Positions 12,681-24,743 of a stretch of DNA of 64,000 bases are shown here, in pieces; position 1 is the stretch's first letter, and each line of letters begins with the position of its first letter. The translations under genes and the position numbers were made by a program. The DNA is from Brachyhypopomus gauderio (taxonomy: Eukaryota > Chordata > Actinopteri > Gymnotiformes > Hypopomidae). Under the pieces are notes generated by a model, which worked only from the letters and a program-made list of their open reading frames with translations, searched no databases and had not been told where the DNA came from. The stretch lies in NCBI RefSeq assembly GCF_052324685.1, contig NC_135219.1, forward strand, positions 22,357,758 to 22,421,757. The letters are read 5' to 3'.

Positions 12681-13939
12681 CACTGAAATGTGTTTGGAGG
12701 CTAATGGCATGGCTACCATACAGAAATATTCTTTATATATGCACTTTATTTTAAAAATATTTTATTAATCAATGTTAACGATACAATGATGACGACATGA
12801 CTTTAAAATGCATCAGAATACAAGAAATGTTCTTGAGCATTTCTGATGGTAGTGACAAATGATTGAATTTGTAGTGATTGCAAAAACAACACCTAAAATT
12901 GAAAAACATGTTATGATGCATGTCTTTCCAAGATCATCACTATTCACAAAGGTCAATAAAAAAGGTTGTTGAAGACTACTGGATTAGAGATCTTCGCACT
13001 CACTGAAGGCATCTTTATGTATCTGCTACTTAGTGATCTAGCACGTAAGGCACTCAAATCATGTTCATAATCTAAGACTTGGAAAATATGAACCTATGTT
13101 TTTATAGAGGATGTCCAACACAATTAATGTGCTCTAAATGTACCTATAGTTGTGATATGATGTTTTCATATGTCCACTGACTGTTGAGTTAACGCCCATG
13201 CTTGGATCACTTCACACATGAGGGATTTTCTAGGCTAGTAAGCGTAGTAGCATACATGGGGAAAAAATGTACTGTTAGTGGTTCCACTCTTCTTTTTATT
13301 TATCTGACTGTTGGGTGTGTCTTGTTAAATTCTGGGATTGATTTAACATCCTTTTTTTGTGGAAAACTGGATCTTGGCCTGTCACAAAACAACAAACCTA
13401 ACGACAACAACAACCAGAAACCTCAGCAGTGATGTGTCTTCATAAATCAAGCAACGACATGGGACATGTAATCGCCTGAAGACAACAAAGATGGAGGAGA
13501 TATGTGCCCAGCAATGAGCTCATTCCACATTCACAGACAAGTGGGGAAAACAGCTCTCGTTAGACTATAAATAACAGTCACAATTCTCTAGCCAAGCTAC
13601 ATATGTGAAAGCTAAAATCGGTGATCTATACTAGTATAGTCTATACTTCCTCCCTCATCCACTAAACATCCATCCTCCCTCAGCCTGCTGACGAGGACCA
13701 CCACTTAGTCACCACCCCATTATCAGTGGCCCCGCCTTGTTACAACCCCCATTCATCAGCCCCGTGTTGTCACCACCCCCATTATCAGCAGCTCTGCCTT
13801 GTCACCACCCCCATTATCATCAGCCCTGCGTTGTCACCACACCCAGTGCTCTAACATTTGTTTCTTAAGAACCACTGGCCTTGGGACTGGTGTGGCACAC
13901 AGTTCCCTAAAGAAAAAACCTTTGAATCAGCTACTGACT

Positions 13940-13973
<34 letters not shown>
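13940..13973. repeat. (GT)n(AT)n compound microsatellite
   Basis: A short GT run passes directly into an AT run. Confidence 0.95.
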
Positions 13974-14029
13974 ATTACCACACCAGTGTGTGGTAAATTA
14001 TTCCAGTTCTTTCTCATTCACATTCACTT

Positions 14030-15900
14030 TGGGTTGTGTGTGAGGTACTAACTAATCACTTCATCACTTAGGGACATCTTGGACCTATTTAGTGGTCTTC
14101 TCACTCTCACTCTATATATATACATTTAATATGAGAACAACTGCTGCCTTCACCTTCCACATCTGTTATAGCTCTTCTCTCAGCCTTTGGTGTTTCTCAA
14201 GCTTTTGTGTTCCTTTTGTGTTGCTATCACTTGGGATTGCTACATCTTTCACTGTTTTTGTGCTGTTTATCCATCACTACTATGTCCGGTTGGTTAGCCA
14301 TTACCAGCCATTGTCGGTCTGCATCTGGAAATCCCACAGGATCTTAGCTCTGCCTTTCTCTACCAGCTTTCGGGGGTTTGTCCCACATTAACCTCAGAAC
14401 TTCCAGCCCATACACGGCACAGATGTTTCTGTATACTATGCCGGTCACTTGTTTATGATGTTCCATGTATTCTCTGCCTGCCGGCATTTGCACCCTGCTG
14501 TCATGTGCTCTCAGGAACATCTTTGAAGAGCCTCCATCTGGAGTTCTACCTGGTGTTGGGTTGTGTGTGGTACTCACTAATCACTTAGGTCCATCTCTGG
14601 CATATTCCTGGTTTAGAGGTCCTCTCACTGGTCCTCATCCCCCTTTTTCCCCCCACTTAGTGTGTAGCCACCGTGTGTTGGAATTGAGATAGAACCCCCC
14701 ATGCATTGTGAGGATTTCCTTGTCAGTGGCCTCTTCCTCTTCCTTTGGAAAGCTTATTATGCCGGTGGGGTATGTGATGACTGGTAGAGCATGGGTGATA
14801 TCCCAGATCTCTTCCCAATCATCTGGCTTCTCAGGACTTGCCTCACTGTATATACATATCTGGTTGTAGCTGCTCGCTTTGTGGCCTTTTCATGATTCCC
14901 ATGTGCCTATGGGATTCCAAGTTACTCGTAGGTGCCCTCAGCATCTGCTATGTTACCTTCAGGTAGCACAATCCCCTCCTTCCTTGTAATCATCCAACCA
15001 CAATGTCCAATGTCATTGCTGTATATCCTAGTGAGACCTGATGTCATCCACGTACAGGAAGTGGCTGATGGCCACTCCATTCCGTAGCTGGTATCCATGG
15101 CCAATCTTGAAGATGATTTCACTGCGGGTACAGAGTATCTCCTTGGTAAATCCTACACTTGATGCCGTGACTTGTGCCGTTGGTCTGAAGTTGGCCTCTA
15201 GGGTCGATTTCCACAGCACCATTGGAGATCTTCATGAAGGCACTTTGAGTCCTGTTGATGTTATACAGCCTCAAGCACTCCAGGAAACATTCAATTGAAG
15301 GCTCCTCTCGTGTGGTGATTCCAGGTAGTTAACAGGTTGGTTAGTTTGTATTATGGTCTCAAGTCACCAACAGCTACTGCTTAGCTCCTCTTACTATCTT
15401 ACCCATTGGCTACTCATCTTAGCCACAATGATGCCTGGTAGGAGGCATTGCAGAAGCAGGTTACCTGGAAGGAAAAAGAAGTACCTTCATTACTACCCTT
15501 AGGGAAATTCCACTCTGCATTTAACCCCTTCGGAGTGAACACACACATACCTGGAGCACTGGGCAGTCACCTGCAACCTGCATTGTCCTTAATGGTCCTT
15601 AATGACCACGACTGTCTAGCCTTCAGAGACAAGACCATTTGGAGTGGGTTCCATCCATCAGCAGATGGTTCATCCATTAGCATCAGAAGTGCAGTTAGCT
15701 GCTATCTTGGACAGCCAGTGATGGTTACCGGATCCTAATCAGAGAGGTTACTGCTGTCAGGTTCAACAGCAATGTAACCTGGCTTCTACTTCTACTACTC
15801 ATATACCTCTCCAAGCACTCCAGTATGGACAGCTTGTTGAACTTCTCTAGTACCACAAGCTTGATCACCTTCACGTCATTCTGGCCGTGTCACCTTTACC
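14030..15900 (-). mobile_element. decayed LINE with reverse transcriptase and restriction-like endonuclease remnants
   Basis: On the minus strand, pieces of one polyprotein appear in order. HFLYVDDI lies near 15036-15075 and is the reverse-transcriptase catalytic YxDD box. A segment reading HALPVI.YP.GII lies near 14741-14800. HHKQVTGIVYRNICAVYGLEV lies near 14390-14470, followed by ANQPDIVVMDK (restriction-like endonuclease PD...D.K type) near 14270-14310. Stops and frameshifts are frequent, so it is not active. This domain order fits R4/Dong/Rex6-like elements of fish. A separate dispersed-repeat fragment may be nested at about 15490-15560. Element ends are approximate. Confidence 0.75.
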
Positions 15901-15957
15901 TTGACCACTAGCTTCTTTCTCCATGGTGCGCATCTCAAGTATCACTGCTGCTGAGGC

Positions 15958-15999
15958 TTTTATATGACGGTCACAGTAGATTGTGACCGTCATATAAAA
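15958..15999. repeat. perfect 18-bp inverted repeat, 6-nt loop
   Basis: The left arm TTTTATATGACGGTCACA (15958-15975) is exactly complementary to the right arm (15982-15999), with loop GTAGAT. It lies next to the upstream side of the LINE remnant and may belong to it. Confidence 0.9.
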
Positions 16000-18900
16000 A
16001 ATTAGTAAATAATAAAAAAGTAAAAATTAAACATAATAAAAAAAATAAGTAAAAATTTAAACATCTCCATAGCGTAGTCGTTTGTATATGTACATGTGGT
16101 GCAATTTGTCAGAGCATATTATTCTCAGAGTATTAATTTTTTCAATGTTGCATTGCTTTTTGTCTGACTTCTCAAGAAGCAGTGTGCAGTAAATATTATT
16201 ACTGAAAAATAAAAGCATTTCTGATTAAATTAGTTTTACCTGTCAACTACCTGTCATTTTACATAGAAAGAATTGTCCGTATGATCAGCAATTTATGTAA
16301 TCACAGCATTAAGTCTTACATCACTGAAATCTGTTTTTGTATGTATACTGATTAAGAATCTAAGGAAGTCTAATGAACTAATCCTTGTGATAGACACACC
16401 CATAATGAAAAATATCATAAATATTTCTTTGGCAGTCATGTCACGTGCATGTGGCATCCTGAGAGCTGTGATATCCTGTTCAGAGATCTTCACTGTGTGT
16501 TTTTGCAAATGATTTTCCTCCACTTGTTTCCCTGCCTTCACCCTGTGGATTCGTTCTGGGCAACACTCCTAACTTGTACTGCTGTATTTGAACGAGTAGC
16601 CAAACACCTCATCTTTCTGATTAAATCGAGTGGGATTATCTGTCAGGATGATTGCAGCTCTAATTCCCAGGATTAAAAAAAATGTAAGATTGGTCCAAGA
16701 ATGTGAGACAAAGGGCTTCTGTGGTTGTTGAACCTCAGCTGTGGAGACTCCCAAACACACTGACATGCGTCCCAAGTGCCAAGAGTCCCAAAACAAGACA
16801 TAAGCATGCCAATGTAGTCACTTCACATTTATAGCCTAAGGTGCTTTCACTATGAAGTATATAAAAATATCCCAGCAAACATTTTAGAATCAACAATCAA
16901 ATAGTATTTTAACATTATAGTTTACAGTCTCAGATTGGTTTATCCTACTGGACGTTCCAATGTGCAGACAATCCAAAATCAACCAGAGCTCATTTGTTTA
17001 GATTTAAATTGAAATGTTTACATTTGTATCAGCAGCAGCTATATTACACGATTTAATGGTTTAGTTGTATTAGGAAACCTTAGTCCCAATCAAAAAATGT
17101 TTTAGAAACGCACAAAGAGAATGACATCTATTATAACACTTTCTTTCCACTATCTCAGACAGTCCAAGAATGACTTAATTCCTTGAAAAACAAAGAAAAC
17201 ATGTTTATGCATTTAAATTTAAAGCAACCATAACAGCACATCTGGTTGTGTAAATATGTCTCGTTTTAAGATGCGAAAATTAACTTACATGTAAGACACA
17301 ACGCAGACACACCCATACCGCCAATCCCCCCCAACACAACACTCTGGGGAAATACTCAGTGTGCAAGTAGCTCGTCGCTATATTGGTATCATGTGCTGGA
17401 ACTTTAGTTTACGGCAGTACTTTCTACAGTACAAGACATGCTTACACAAATGCGTTATCGCTACTGTTATGTTTTGACTCAACATCATACTGGGGTTTTG
17501 GTTTGTTTTCATCTTTAGGAACTGGAGTCAGACCCATTTCCTTACCAGAGCAATTCAGGAGCAGTCTGGAAAAAGAGGCTGAAATCAAAATATGACCTAT
17601 ATTCAAAACAGCCCTTTTTCCATTGGTTTCCTAAATGAAAGAACATTTCCAGTCACTGAAATGTTGTGCATTCCAGCCTCCTCCTGGCTCCTTCCTTTAT
17701 TATAAACGAATGTGAACGATTAGTAGCAAGTAATAATGACAACGGTAAAATACACTAATAAAGAATATAGCATTGCACAAGAACATAAGCGGCGGCTCTA
17801 ACGTCAACACAAAGTTCGTGTATTCATCACAAAGGACAGAGGGAAGGTGGAGGTGTAACAGGCCTGTGAAATGAAACAACGTACACGTACACTTCTCCCC
17901 ATCTTCACGGTTGTGGGCCTTCATGTCATCGTCAGTGTTTCTCAGCACAGCTGTTTTAGTCACTGTACTCAGGTGCTGTAATGCATGCAGCAGGTGAGCA
18001 AGATCCCTTCTCAGACCATTTCTACTGTGATTTCTTTCTGGCCTTTTGTGCCATGAAAGGATGAAGCTGCTCTCATATCCAGGACAGATGTTTCCTTTGG
18101 TCTGCTGGAGGGGTGAGAGAAAAGGAGAAGAGAAGCGAGGGACAGACTGAGGGACAAAAGAGAAATCCAGTACAGAATGGTAAGCAGATGGATAGTAGAC
18201 ACTCAACAGCAATTAAAACGGTGATGCTGTGGGTGCACAGAGCTGTAGAGATTTTTACATACTAAACATGCAAAACACGCTTGTATAAAATGGTGCAAAG
18301 TGGCATAGAAAGGGAACCACTCCAGGAAAAAGTATTGTGAAAGGAAGAATCAAAGTAGCACAGACTGGTACAGAAACGGAGGACTTAGCTTGGGGAATAG
18401 ACGCTGGTATTTTCCTTCTCCTTTTCCAGAAGATGAAGAAACGCTGCTCTGAATGCTAGCCCCTCTCTAGTTTATGAGCTGTGGTGGAAGGAAGCAAATT
18501 CTGGCACACTGAATTTAGAGGGAATGACTAGGCCACATCGAGACATGCCATTGGTTTGAACAGGAAAAGGCTACTGTTAAGCGCTTTCTTTCCCCTAAGA
18601 GTCAGGCAAAATCAAGAACAAAATCTATGACATTAGTCTTGTATCCAAATCCCACGTTCTATTTGTAAAGCATATGGAAACCACAGAATTCAGTGTGTCT
18701 TGTGGAGATTCGATTATGTGAGAGAAGTATCCCAGCATCCATCTGCTGTCAGCCTTGTATCAGCTGCTGATGGATCAGGTCTTATACAGAAGTATGAAGT
18801 GGTGTTCTCTTTCCATTTGGAAATGGTTATTGAATAACCCTGGTCAGGACATTGTTTGCTCCAGTATAATAGTGTTTGCAGAGCTTATAAAAGTTAAAAA

Positions 18901-20643
18901 TATACTTATTTTGCAGAGCACTGCAAATGATCAAAAAGTACAAAAACATTTAAGTATCATAAATCTCTTCATGTGCTAATTCACCACAGGGTCAACTTAT
19001 AACACATAATTCCAAAACAACAACACTTACCAGTCAAGCCAGAATAAAAAACACATAAATAACTAGAGGAAGAGTATGGTATGTGTGTTGGGATGGTCTT
19101 TGAAGAAGCCTGCTTTGACCAAACCCTGTTCTGCATTTAGAACTGGCTTTTTCATTCACAAGTCCACAAAATAAACATTTCTTGAAAAGCAGCACCAAGA
19201 TCTTATCCCATACAAATAAGTCAAATGTCCAAGTCAATCAGTGGAGCTCCTGCAAGAAGCTTTTGGTGAGAGAGGGTTATGGATTTTTGTGAGACAGTAA
19301 ATGGATCTTTTTGGCTATGCGCAACCCATGTGGCATACCACACTAGAAAAATATAAGAAAGATCATACTGAATATGGGCCAGTGAATAAGATGTGATTTC
19401 TCTTGTATACCATAATTGTCAATGGGGTGACTTGGCTATGTATTGAGCATCTGTTTGTAGTTTGCCCATTTTTAAACATTGTCCAATAAAAAAAATCTAG
19501 TTTTTTAGCAATTAAGCAGTAGTTGATGGGTAATTATACGTCTGCCAGGCATTCCTTCTCTCTGACTTCAGTGGAAGGAACCTGTGCTGGGACCATAATT
19601 GCTATTCTAATGAAGTAAATAAAGAGCAATAAATGTAAAAACTAAATTAACAGGAATATCACCATTTATAAATGCTACTTGGGAGTGTGATAACATTGAA
19701 AACCCACAAACTAACCAAATTAAATTGTGTCTTTGCATCCTGAGTGTAATCCATTGTCTTGATTAGTAATTGTATTTTTATGTCATTATTTACTAGAAGT
19801 ATAATGTACATGGATATTGAATCCACATGCTGAACCTGGAGCATCAAGCTATCCAGAATGCCATGGAAAGGTGTACTTACAGGTAAAAGAAAAAGGAAAC
19901 AGCACCCTCTAGTGGGATATTACTACTTCTTCCGTGACACTGAAGTCTAAATATGAGAAATTAGTAATCGCTTCAGTTATTAGCAGGTCAAGTCCTTTTT
20001 ATAAGAACATTGAGTCTTTAACCAGTATATCAAAGCAGAAGGCAGCAGGGAGTAGAAGAGGCAATGACTAATTACACAACTGTCCACATAACTGAGATCA
20101 AATCCCTTGCAGCAATTCAAAGTTCATAATCATCCCTTATCTGCCAATAAATATGAATCCCAGAAGCCAAGTCCCATAAGAAAAATTGTAAGTGGATCCA
20201 CAATAGGTGTCTGATTAATATTAGCAAGCTTTGGACACAGAGCATAACAAGGGAGGCATGAGATCATGTTTTGAATGTGGTTTATTTTCCAACTCTCTCC
20301 CCCCAAATGATAGTGGGTCTAAGGCATGCAATGATGAAGTCCAAATGTTGAGTTTCTCTACACACAACCCATGAAAGCTCATCATAACACTGGTCCAAAA
20401 CTACATTTCAGCTCATCTGCTTTTAAGTAAGTAAAATCCATCACAATTGTGTCAGTTCAAATAACAGTTTAATGTCATACACTGAAAACACAAACTTGCG
20501 TCATCTTGGGAACTCCATGACATCCACTTCTGACAAACTCCCCTGATCTGGACAAAAGCGCCCCCTGCACTATAACAGCAATTATGGGACTTCATAGTAC
20601 CAACACGGTTGTACATTTTGAAGGCATAAAGGAGTTATAATGT
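16000..20643. other. spacer without recognised gene
   Basis: No exon with known similarity is visible. The longest frame (17700-18212, minus, 170 codons) has no recognisable motif and no supporting splice context. The right end, adjoining the sod2 stop codon, should hold the sod2 3' untranslated region; its polyadenylation site is not settled. Confidence 0.4.
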
Positions 20644-22894
20644 TTACTTTGAGGCAGCTTTAAATCGCTCACTAACATTCTCCCAGTTCACAATGTTCCA
20701 GATGGCCTTAACATAATCCGGTCTGACATTTTTGTACTGAAGATAGTATGCATGTTCCCAGACATCAATGCCCAGAAGTGGGATGAGCCCTAAAAATGTA
20801 AAGAAAAATTTTTTTTAAGGGTACAAGACAAAAATTACACCTAGAGGGTTGATTTAATTCAAAAGAGTTGAAGCATTCCTAACTCCAGCCTACGGCATTG
20901 TACAGTTCCTGCTACTTGAGAAGATGGTCGGACTTAAACCACTACCACAAACGCACTGATCTGTCCCATTTACAAGCAGGACACGAAGGACAAAGGTGCA
21001 CCCTGAAAAATGCTCTTTGCAACTTAATTCTAACAAATTGTGCATACTACTAAAAGTAGTTGCATCACATCCCTTATTATGCTTTTGAACCTCTTACCAG
21101 TGGTTCCTTGCAAAGGATCTTGATTTGCACATGCTGCGATTCTTAGTCTTCCGTTCTCCTTATCGAACCCCAACCAGCCCCACCCAGATCCCTGAACTGC
21201 TACGGTGGCAGCAGACATCCTGTCCTTCAGCTTTTGAAATGAACCAAAGTCACGCTTGATGGCTTCCATAAGATCACCTAGCAGGAAACAAAACATCTAC
21301 TAAATATTTGGGTGAAGTTTAAATGAGTCATTCTGAAGTCAAATGACAGCAACAAGATGGCTTGAGCAAACATTCTATAATACTATAGATTCTACAATTT
21401 CATAATACCACTGCACATATGTCTAGAATGGAGAGCAAAGGCCACGCGCTGAAACACTTACCCTGTGGTTCTCCCCCACCGTGTGGGGACAAGTTTGTCC
21501 AGAAAATGGTGTGATTGATGTGGCCTCCACCATTGAACCTTAATGCGGCCTGAAGGGCCACTTGCCCAGTCACGTCACCTGTAGAGGCAGAAGTGTTATT
21601 ACCAAGAGCAGACAAGGAGGGGAATCAACCAAAACTAATCCGAGGGTATGCAAAATCAAAAATAGTGGCCACATTTTATACTTTTGTACTGGTTGTGAAC
21701 TCAAAGAAAACACAAATTAAGCTAATTTGTGATCTTTCTTTAAATTCCGCATAGAACATCAACACTTCAAAAATGGATCGCTCACCTTTAGCCAAGGCTT
21801 CCTGATACTTTTCTTCAGTAACGTTCAGATTGTTGACGTATGTTGCGTGGTGCTTGCTGTGGTGAAGCTGCATGATTTCTGCAGAGACGTGGGGCTCAAG
21901 TGCACCATAGTCATAAGGAAGGTCAGGAAGTGCATGTTTCTGTCTTGAGGCCAAAATACCCAGGAAAGGGTTCAGGGTCACTGCACATCTAATGTGAGTG
22001 GTGGTTTAAAACCAAGAAGGGAGAGAAAAAGTGATTAACCTCAAAAAGTGAAATAAGGGAAACCAAGAGGCTTAGGATAGGATCTGTACCCACCTTTACT
22101 TTATTAGAAAGGGACATTGGTATAACAATACTACAGAACCACCTGGCCAGTGACACTTTTGCATTGTAATGGGCCACCATACAAATGATAACAAAGGCTG
22201 CATGTCCAGAAACTAACTAGCAATTAGCTAGATAGGACAAACAGTCAGTTTGTAATTCACTGGGCCAATTACACGGGTGTACCAAGCAATTTGGCCAGTG
22301 AGTGTTGGTGCAAAGCAGCTAGCTAGCAGCTAGCATTATGTACGTCCTCCCCAAATTGTCACAGCTACGAAACCTCATTATTGGTTATGTGCAGATTGTT
22401 AAAATGTGATTTTAATGCCACTGGGAGTTTAGGTTTATCTAGTGTGCGTCAGTTTAACCCTGTTAACTAAGGCAGCCACCTGTGTAACATTACCAGCACA
22501 TTTGGAAGCTAGCTTTGCTAGCCAATACTGAAGTGTGGCTACTAAAACAGCTGTTAGAGACCAACACTACATTTAAAACAGAGACCAACACTAAACAATC
22601 TAGCGGATGTGTAGTGAATCATAGTGTCGTAGCTGCTAGCATCCATGTTGAAAGCTAGCTAATCTGCTAGCATCTTGGCTCGTAGCTAACTAGTTACTAA
22701 TGTCATGGAGCTAAACGGATATTTAAGGTTCAGATAACTAGTTCAACTCTCCTTGCTAAATCTGGTAGGCTAACCTCTCCCTCTGTCGTAGTACAAATAT
22801 TAAACGCTAAAGGTGCTGAAATACTTCACTTTTGCTGTAGCTCTTAGCTAAATATCTCATTTTACCTGCGAACATGCCCAACTCTGGCCAACAT
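20644..22894 (-). CDS. sod2: mitochondrial manganese superoxide dismutase
   Basis: Converts superoxide to hydrogen peroxide and oxygen in the mitochondrial matrix, using manganese. Five coding exons: 22866-22894, 21786-21988, 21462-21578, 21098-21277 and 20644-20789. All introns have GT-AG ends and the joined frame gives 224 residues, the size I recall for fish Sod2. The N-terminus ([10 protein letters not shown], then basic and hydroxylated residues) fits a mitochondrial import signal. Metal-ligand contexts are present: [21 protein letters not shown] and DVWEHAYY, the last carrying the Asp and His ligands. [10 protein letters not shown] is also conserved. The start codon is the only Met in exon 1 and sits 29 nt before the donor. 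The gene is head-to-head with wtap, as in mammals. No defect is seen. Confidence 0.97.
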
Positions 22895-23859
22895 GGTCTT
22901 GTGTAGTTTCGACCCTCAAACTTGATACGCAGCTGCCCCTCGGCTCAGTTGAACCTGCCCTTGAAACGTGAACTTGAACTCGGGATTGGGACGAACCACT
23001 ACTGCACATGTGACGATAGGAGGGAGTGGGGGCGTTTATTCTACGCCTCTTGCGCCAAAACAAACGTTACAAACGTGCAAAAATCACATGTTCACCTTTA
23101 AAAGTACGTATTGGGGTATTACTAGGTCTAATCGATACAGGTGATAATACCCCCTCCCCGCATATCAGTTCACATAATCCACAACACTTGACACTCTGGG
23201 TTGCTGTTGTTTTTTTTAAACCAACAAGGTTTTCATGACGTTGTACGGTGATCTGCAGATTAAATTCGAAATAATGTGTGAAAAATATGTTTGGCATCTG
23301 CGTAACTATCTAACGGAGCTCATTGAGACCGTGCCAGAAACGAAATGTGATGTTTAATTGGTGTACCATTTAATTAATGCATTGTGATTTCAACCGACAG
23401 ACACATACCGTCTCTTTTTGGACCACTTAAAATGAGCTAGTAAATTAGACAGTCGGTTAGTTGACTTTATCAAAGCTGAAAACCTACCTACCTCTTCGTC
23501 GTGTTTCTAGGTTATTGTCGCTAGCCAACAAATGTGTTTTGACAAAATGTATTTGGAAGAGCGTTTAATAGTTTTTAAGTAATATTTTTAAATAAACAAC
23601 CTAGAGCTGTCTAACCAACTACGCTCGGCGCAACGCGTAGTCCGCGCCGCCCCTCCGGCCGCCAGCAGGGGGCGCCGCTGTGGCGCGTTGCGGCGGAACG
23701 TCGTTCGCGCGGTGATGGCGGCTACGCTGTGTTCGCTTTAAGATCGAGCTTCTCTTGTTTTTGAAAAAGAAAAATACGCAAATAAAAATTATCCGATTGT
23801 TGACTTACAACACATTAGAAGGAAATTGAGGTCATCTTGGTCTAACTATTTCAGGGCTT
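22895..23859. promoter_or_regulatory. shared head-to-head promoter region of sod2 and wtap
   Basis: Under 1 kb separates the sod2 start codon from the probable first non-coding exon of wtap, which would end at 23859 before a GTAAGT donor. The right half (about 23630-23720) is strongly CpG-rich, unlike the AT-rich surroundings, as expected of a CpG-island promoter. It contains a CTCF-type motif. Transcription start sites are not determined. Confidence 0.65.
23660..23677 (+). promoter_or_regulatory. CTCF-type motif
   Basis: CGCCAGCAGGGGGCGCCG fits the vertebrate CTCF core CCASYAGRKGGCRS with no mismatch. It lies in the sod2/wtap promoter. Binding is inferred, not shown. Confidence 0.6.
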
Positions 23860-24743
23860 GTAAGTATTCCGCGCGGACTCGTGTGGGTTGTTTGTGGCGA
23901 AGAGGGCAAGGATAGCAGCGTTCTCGTCGTGGGGAGAGTCTCTTCCTTTTTTCCGCCATTTTGTGACAATAAACTGATAACACACGGAGCCGGCAGGCAG
24001 TTAGCTAGTCACCAGTGTAAATACACGCGGACGGCGCGACTCTGGTCGAATTTAGCTACGCTGTTTACAGGAAACATGGCCAAAGACGCTGTTCCGTAAC
24101 CGTATTTGGAGCACCATGTTCTGCTGCGCGCTGGCCCTCTAAAACTGCCTTGGACGGTGTTGCAGTACCCACACAGCGAGGCAGCTAGCTAGCTAACGTT
24201 AGCATTGGCTAAATCACCGCGAATATCAATCTATCTTGGGGGGGGATGAACGAAACGTATACGTATTGCCAGTAACCAGCACGCCATAACAAAATAATAA
24301 AAAGGTAGCTAACGCTGTAGTATTGTTACATACTCTTAAGGTGAATGGTAGAGTACAGCTAAGCCTGCTAGCTAGCGGGAAGCCGAGCGTAAGTAGCCGG
24401 CCCGCTCTCACAGGGCAGCGAGGAGGGGAAAGTCGCTAGCGACGGTGTTTCTGTTCAACTGGTTAACTAGAATTAGCTAACGCACCACCAGCTGTCCTCA
24501 CAAACAATTCTTGTAGCAAAAAACATTTTATTCTTAAAAAGGTAGCTTTATTATTATTATTAGGAGCTAAACACGTGTGGTAGGGGACTAGGATACCACG
24601 CATATTTTGTACTGTGGCCATTTTATACATGTAGAATGGCAAATTAATATATGTGTGTATATATGTGTGTGTTGGTGGTTTGAGTTGAATAAAATTAGAC
24701 GAGTATGTGCTTATGTGCTATTTTTCATTTTCCAGAGATCAGG

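Noticed and set aside
17700-18212. 170-codon minus-strand open frame
   Set aside because: No recognisable motif, no clear splice sites, and a length that can occur by chance in 64 kb read in six frames.
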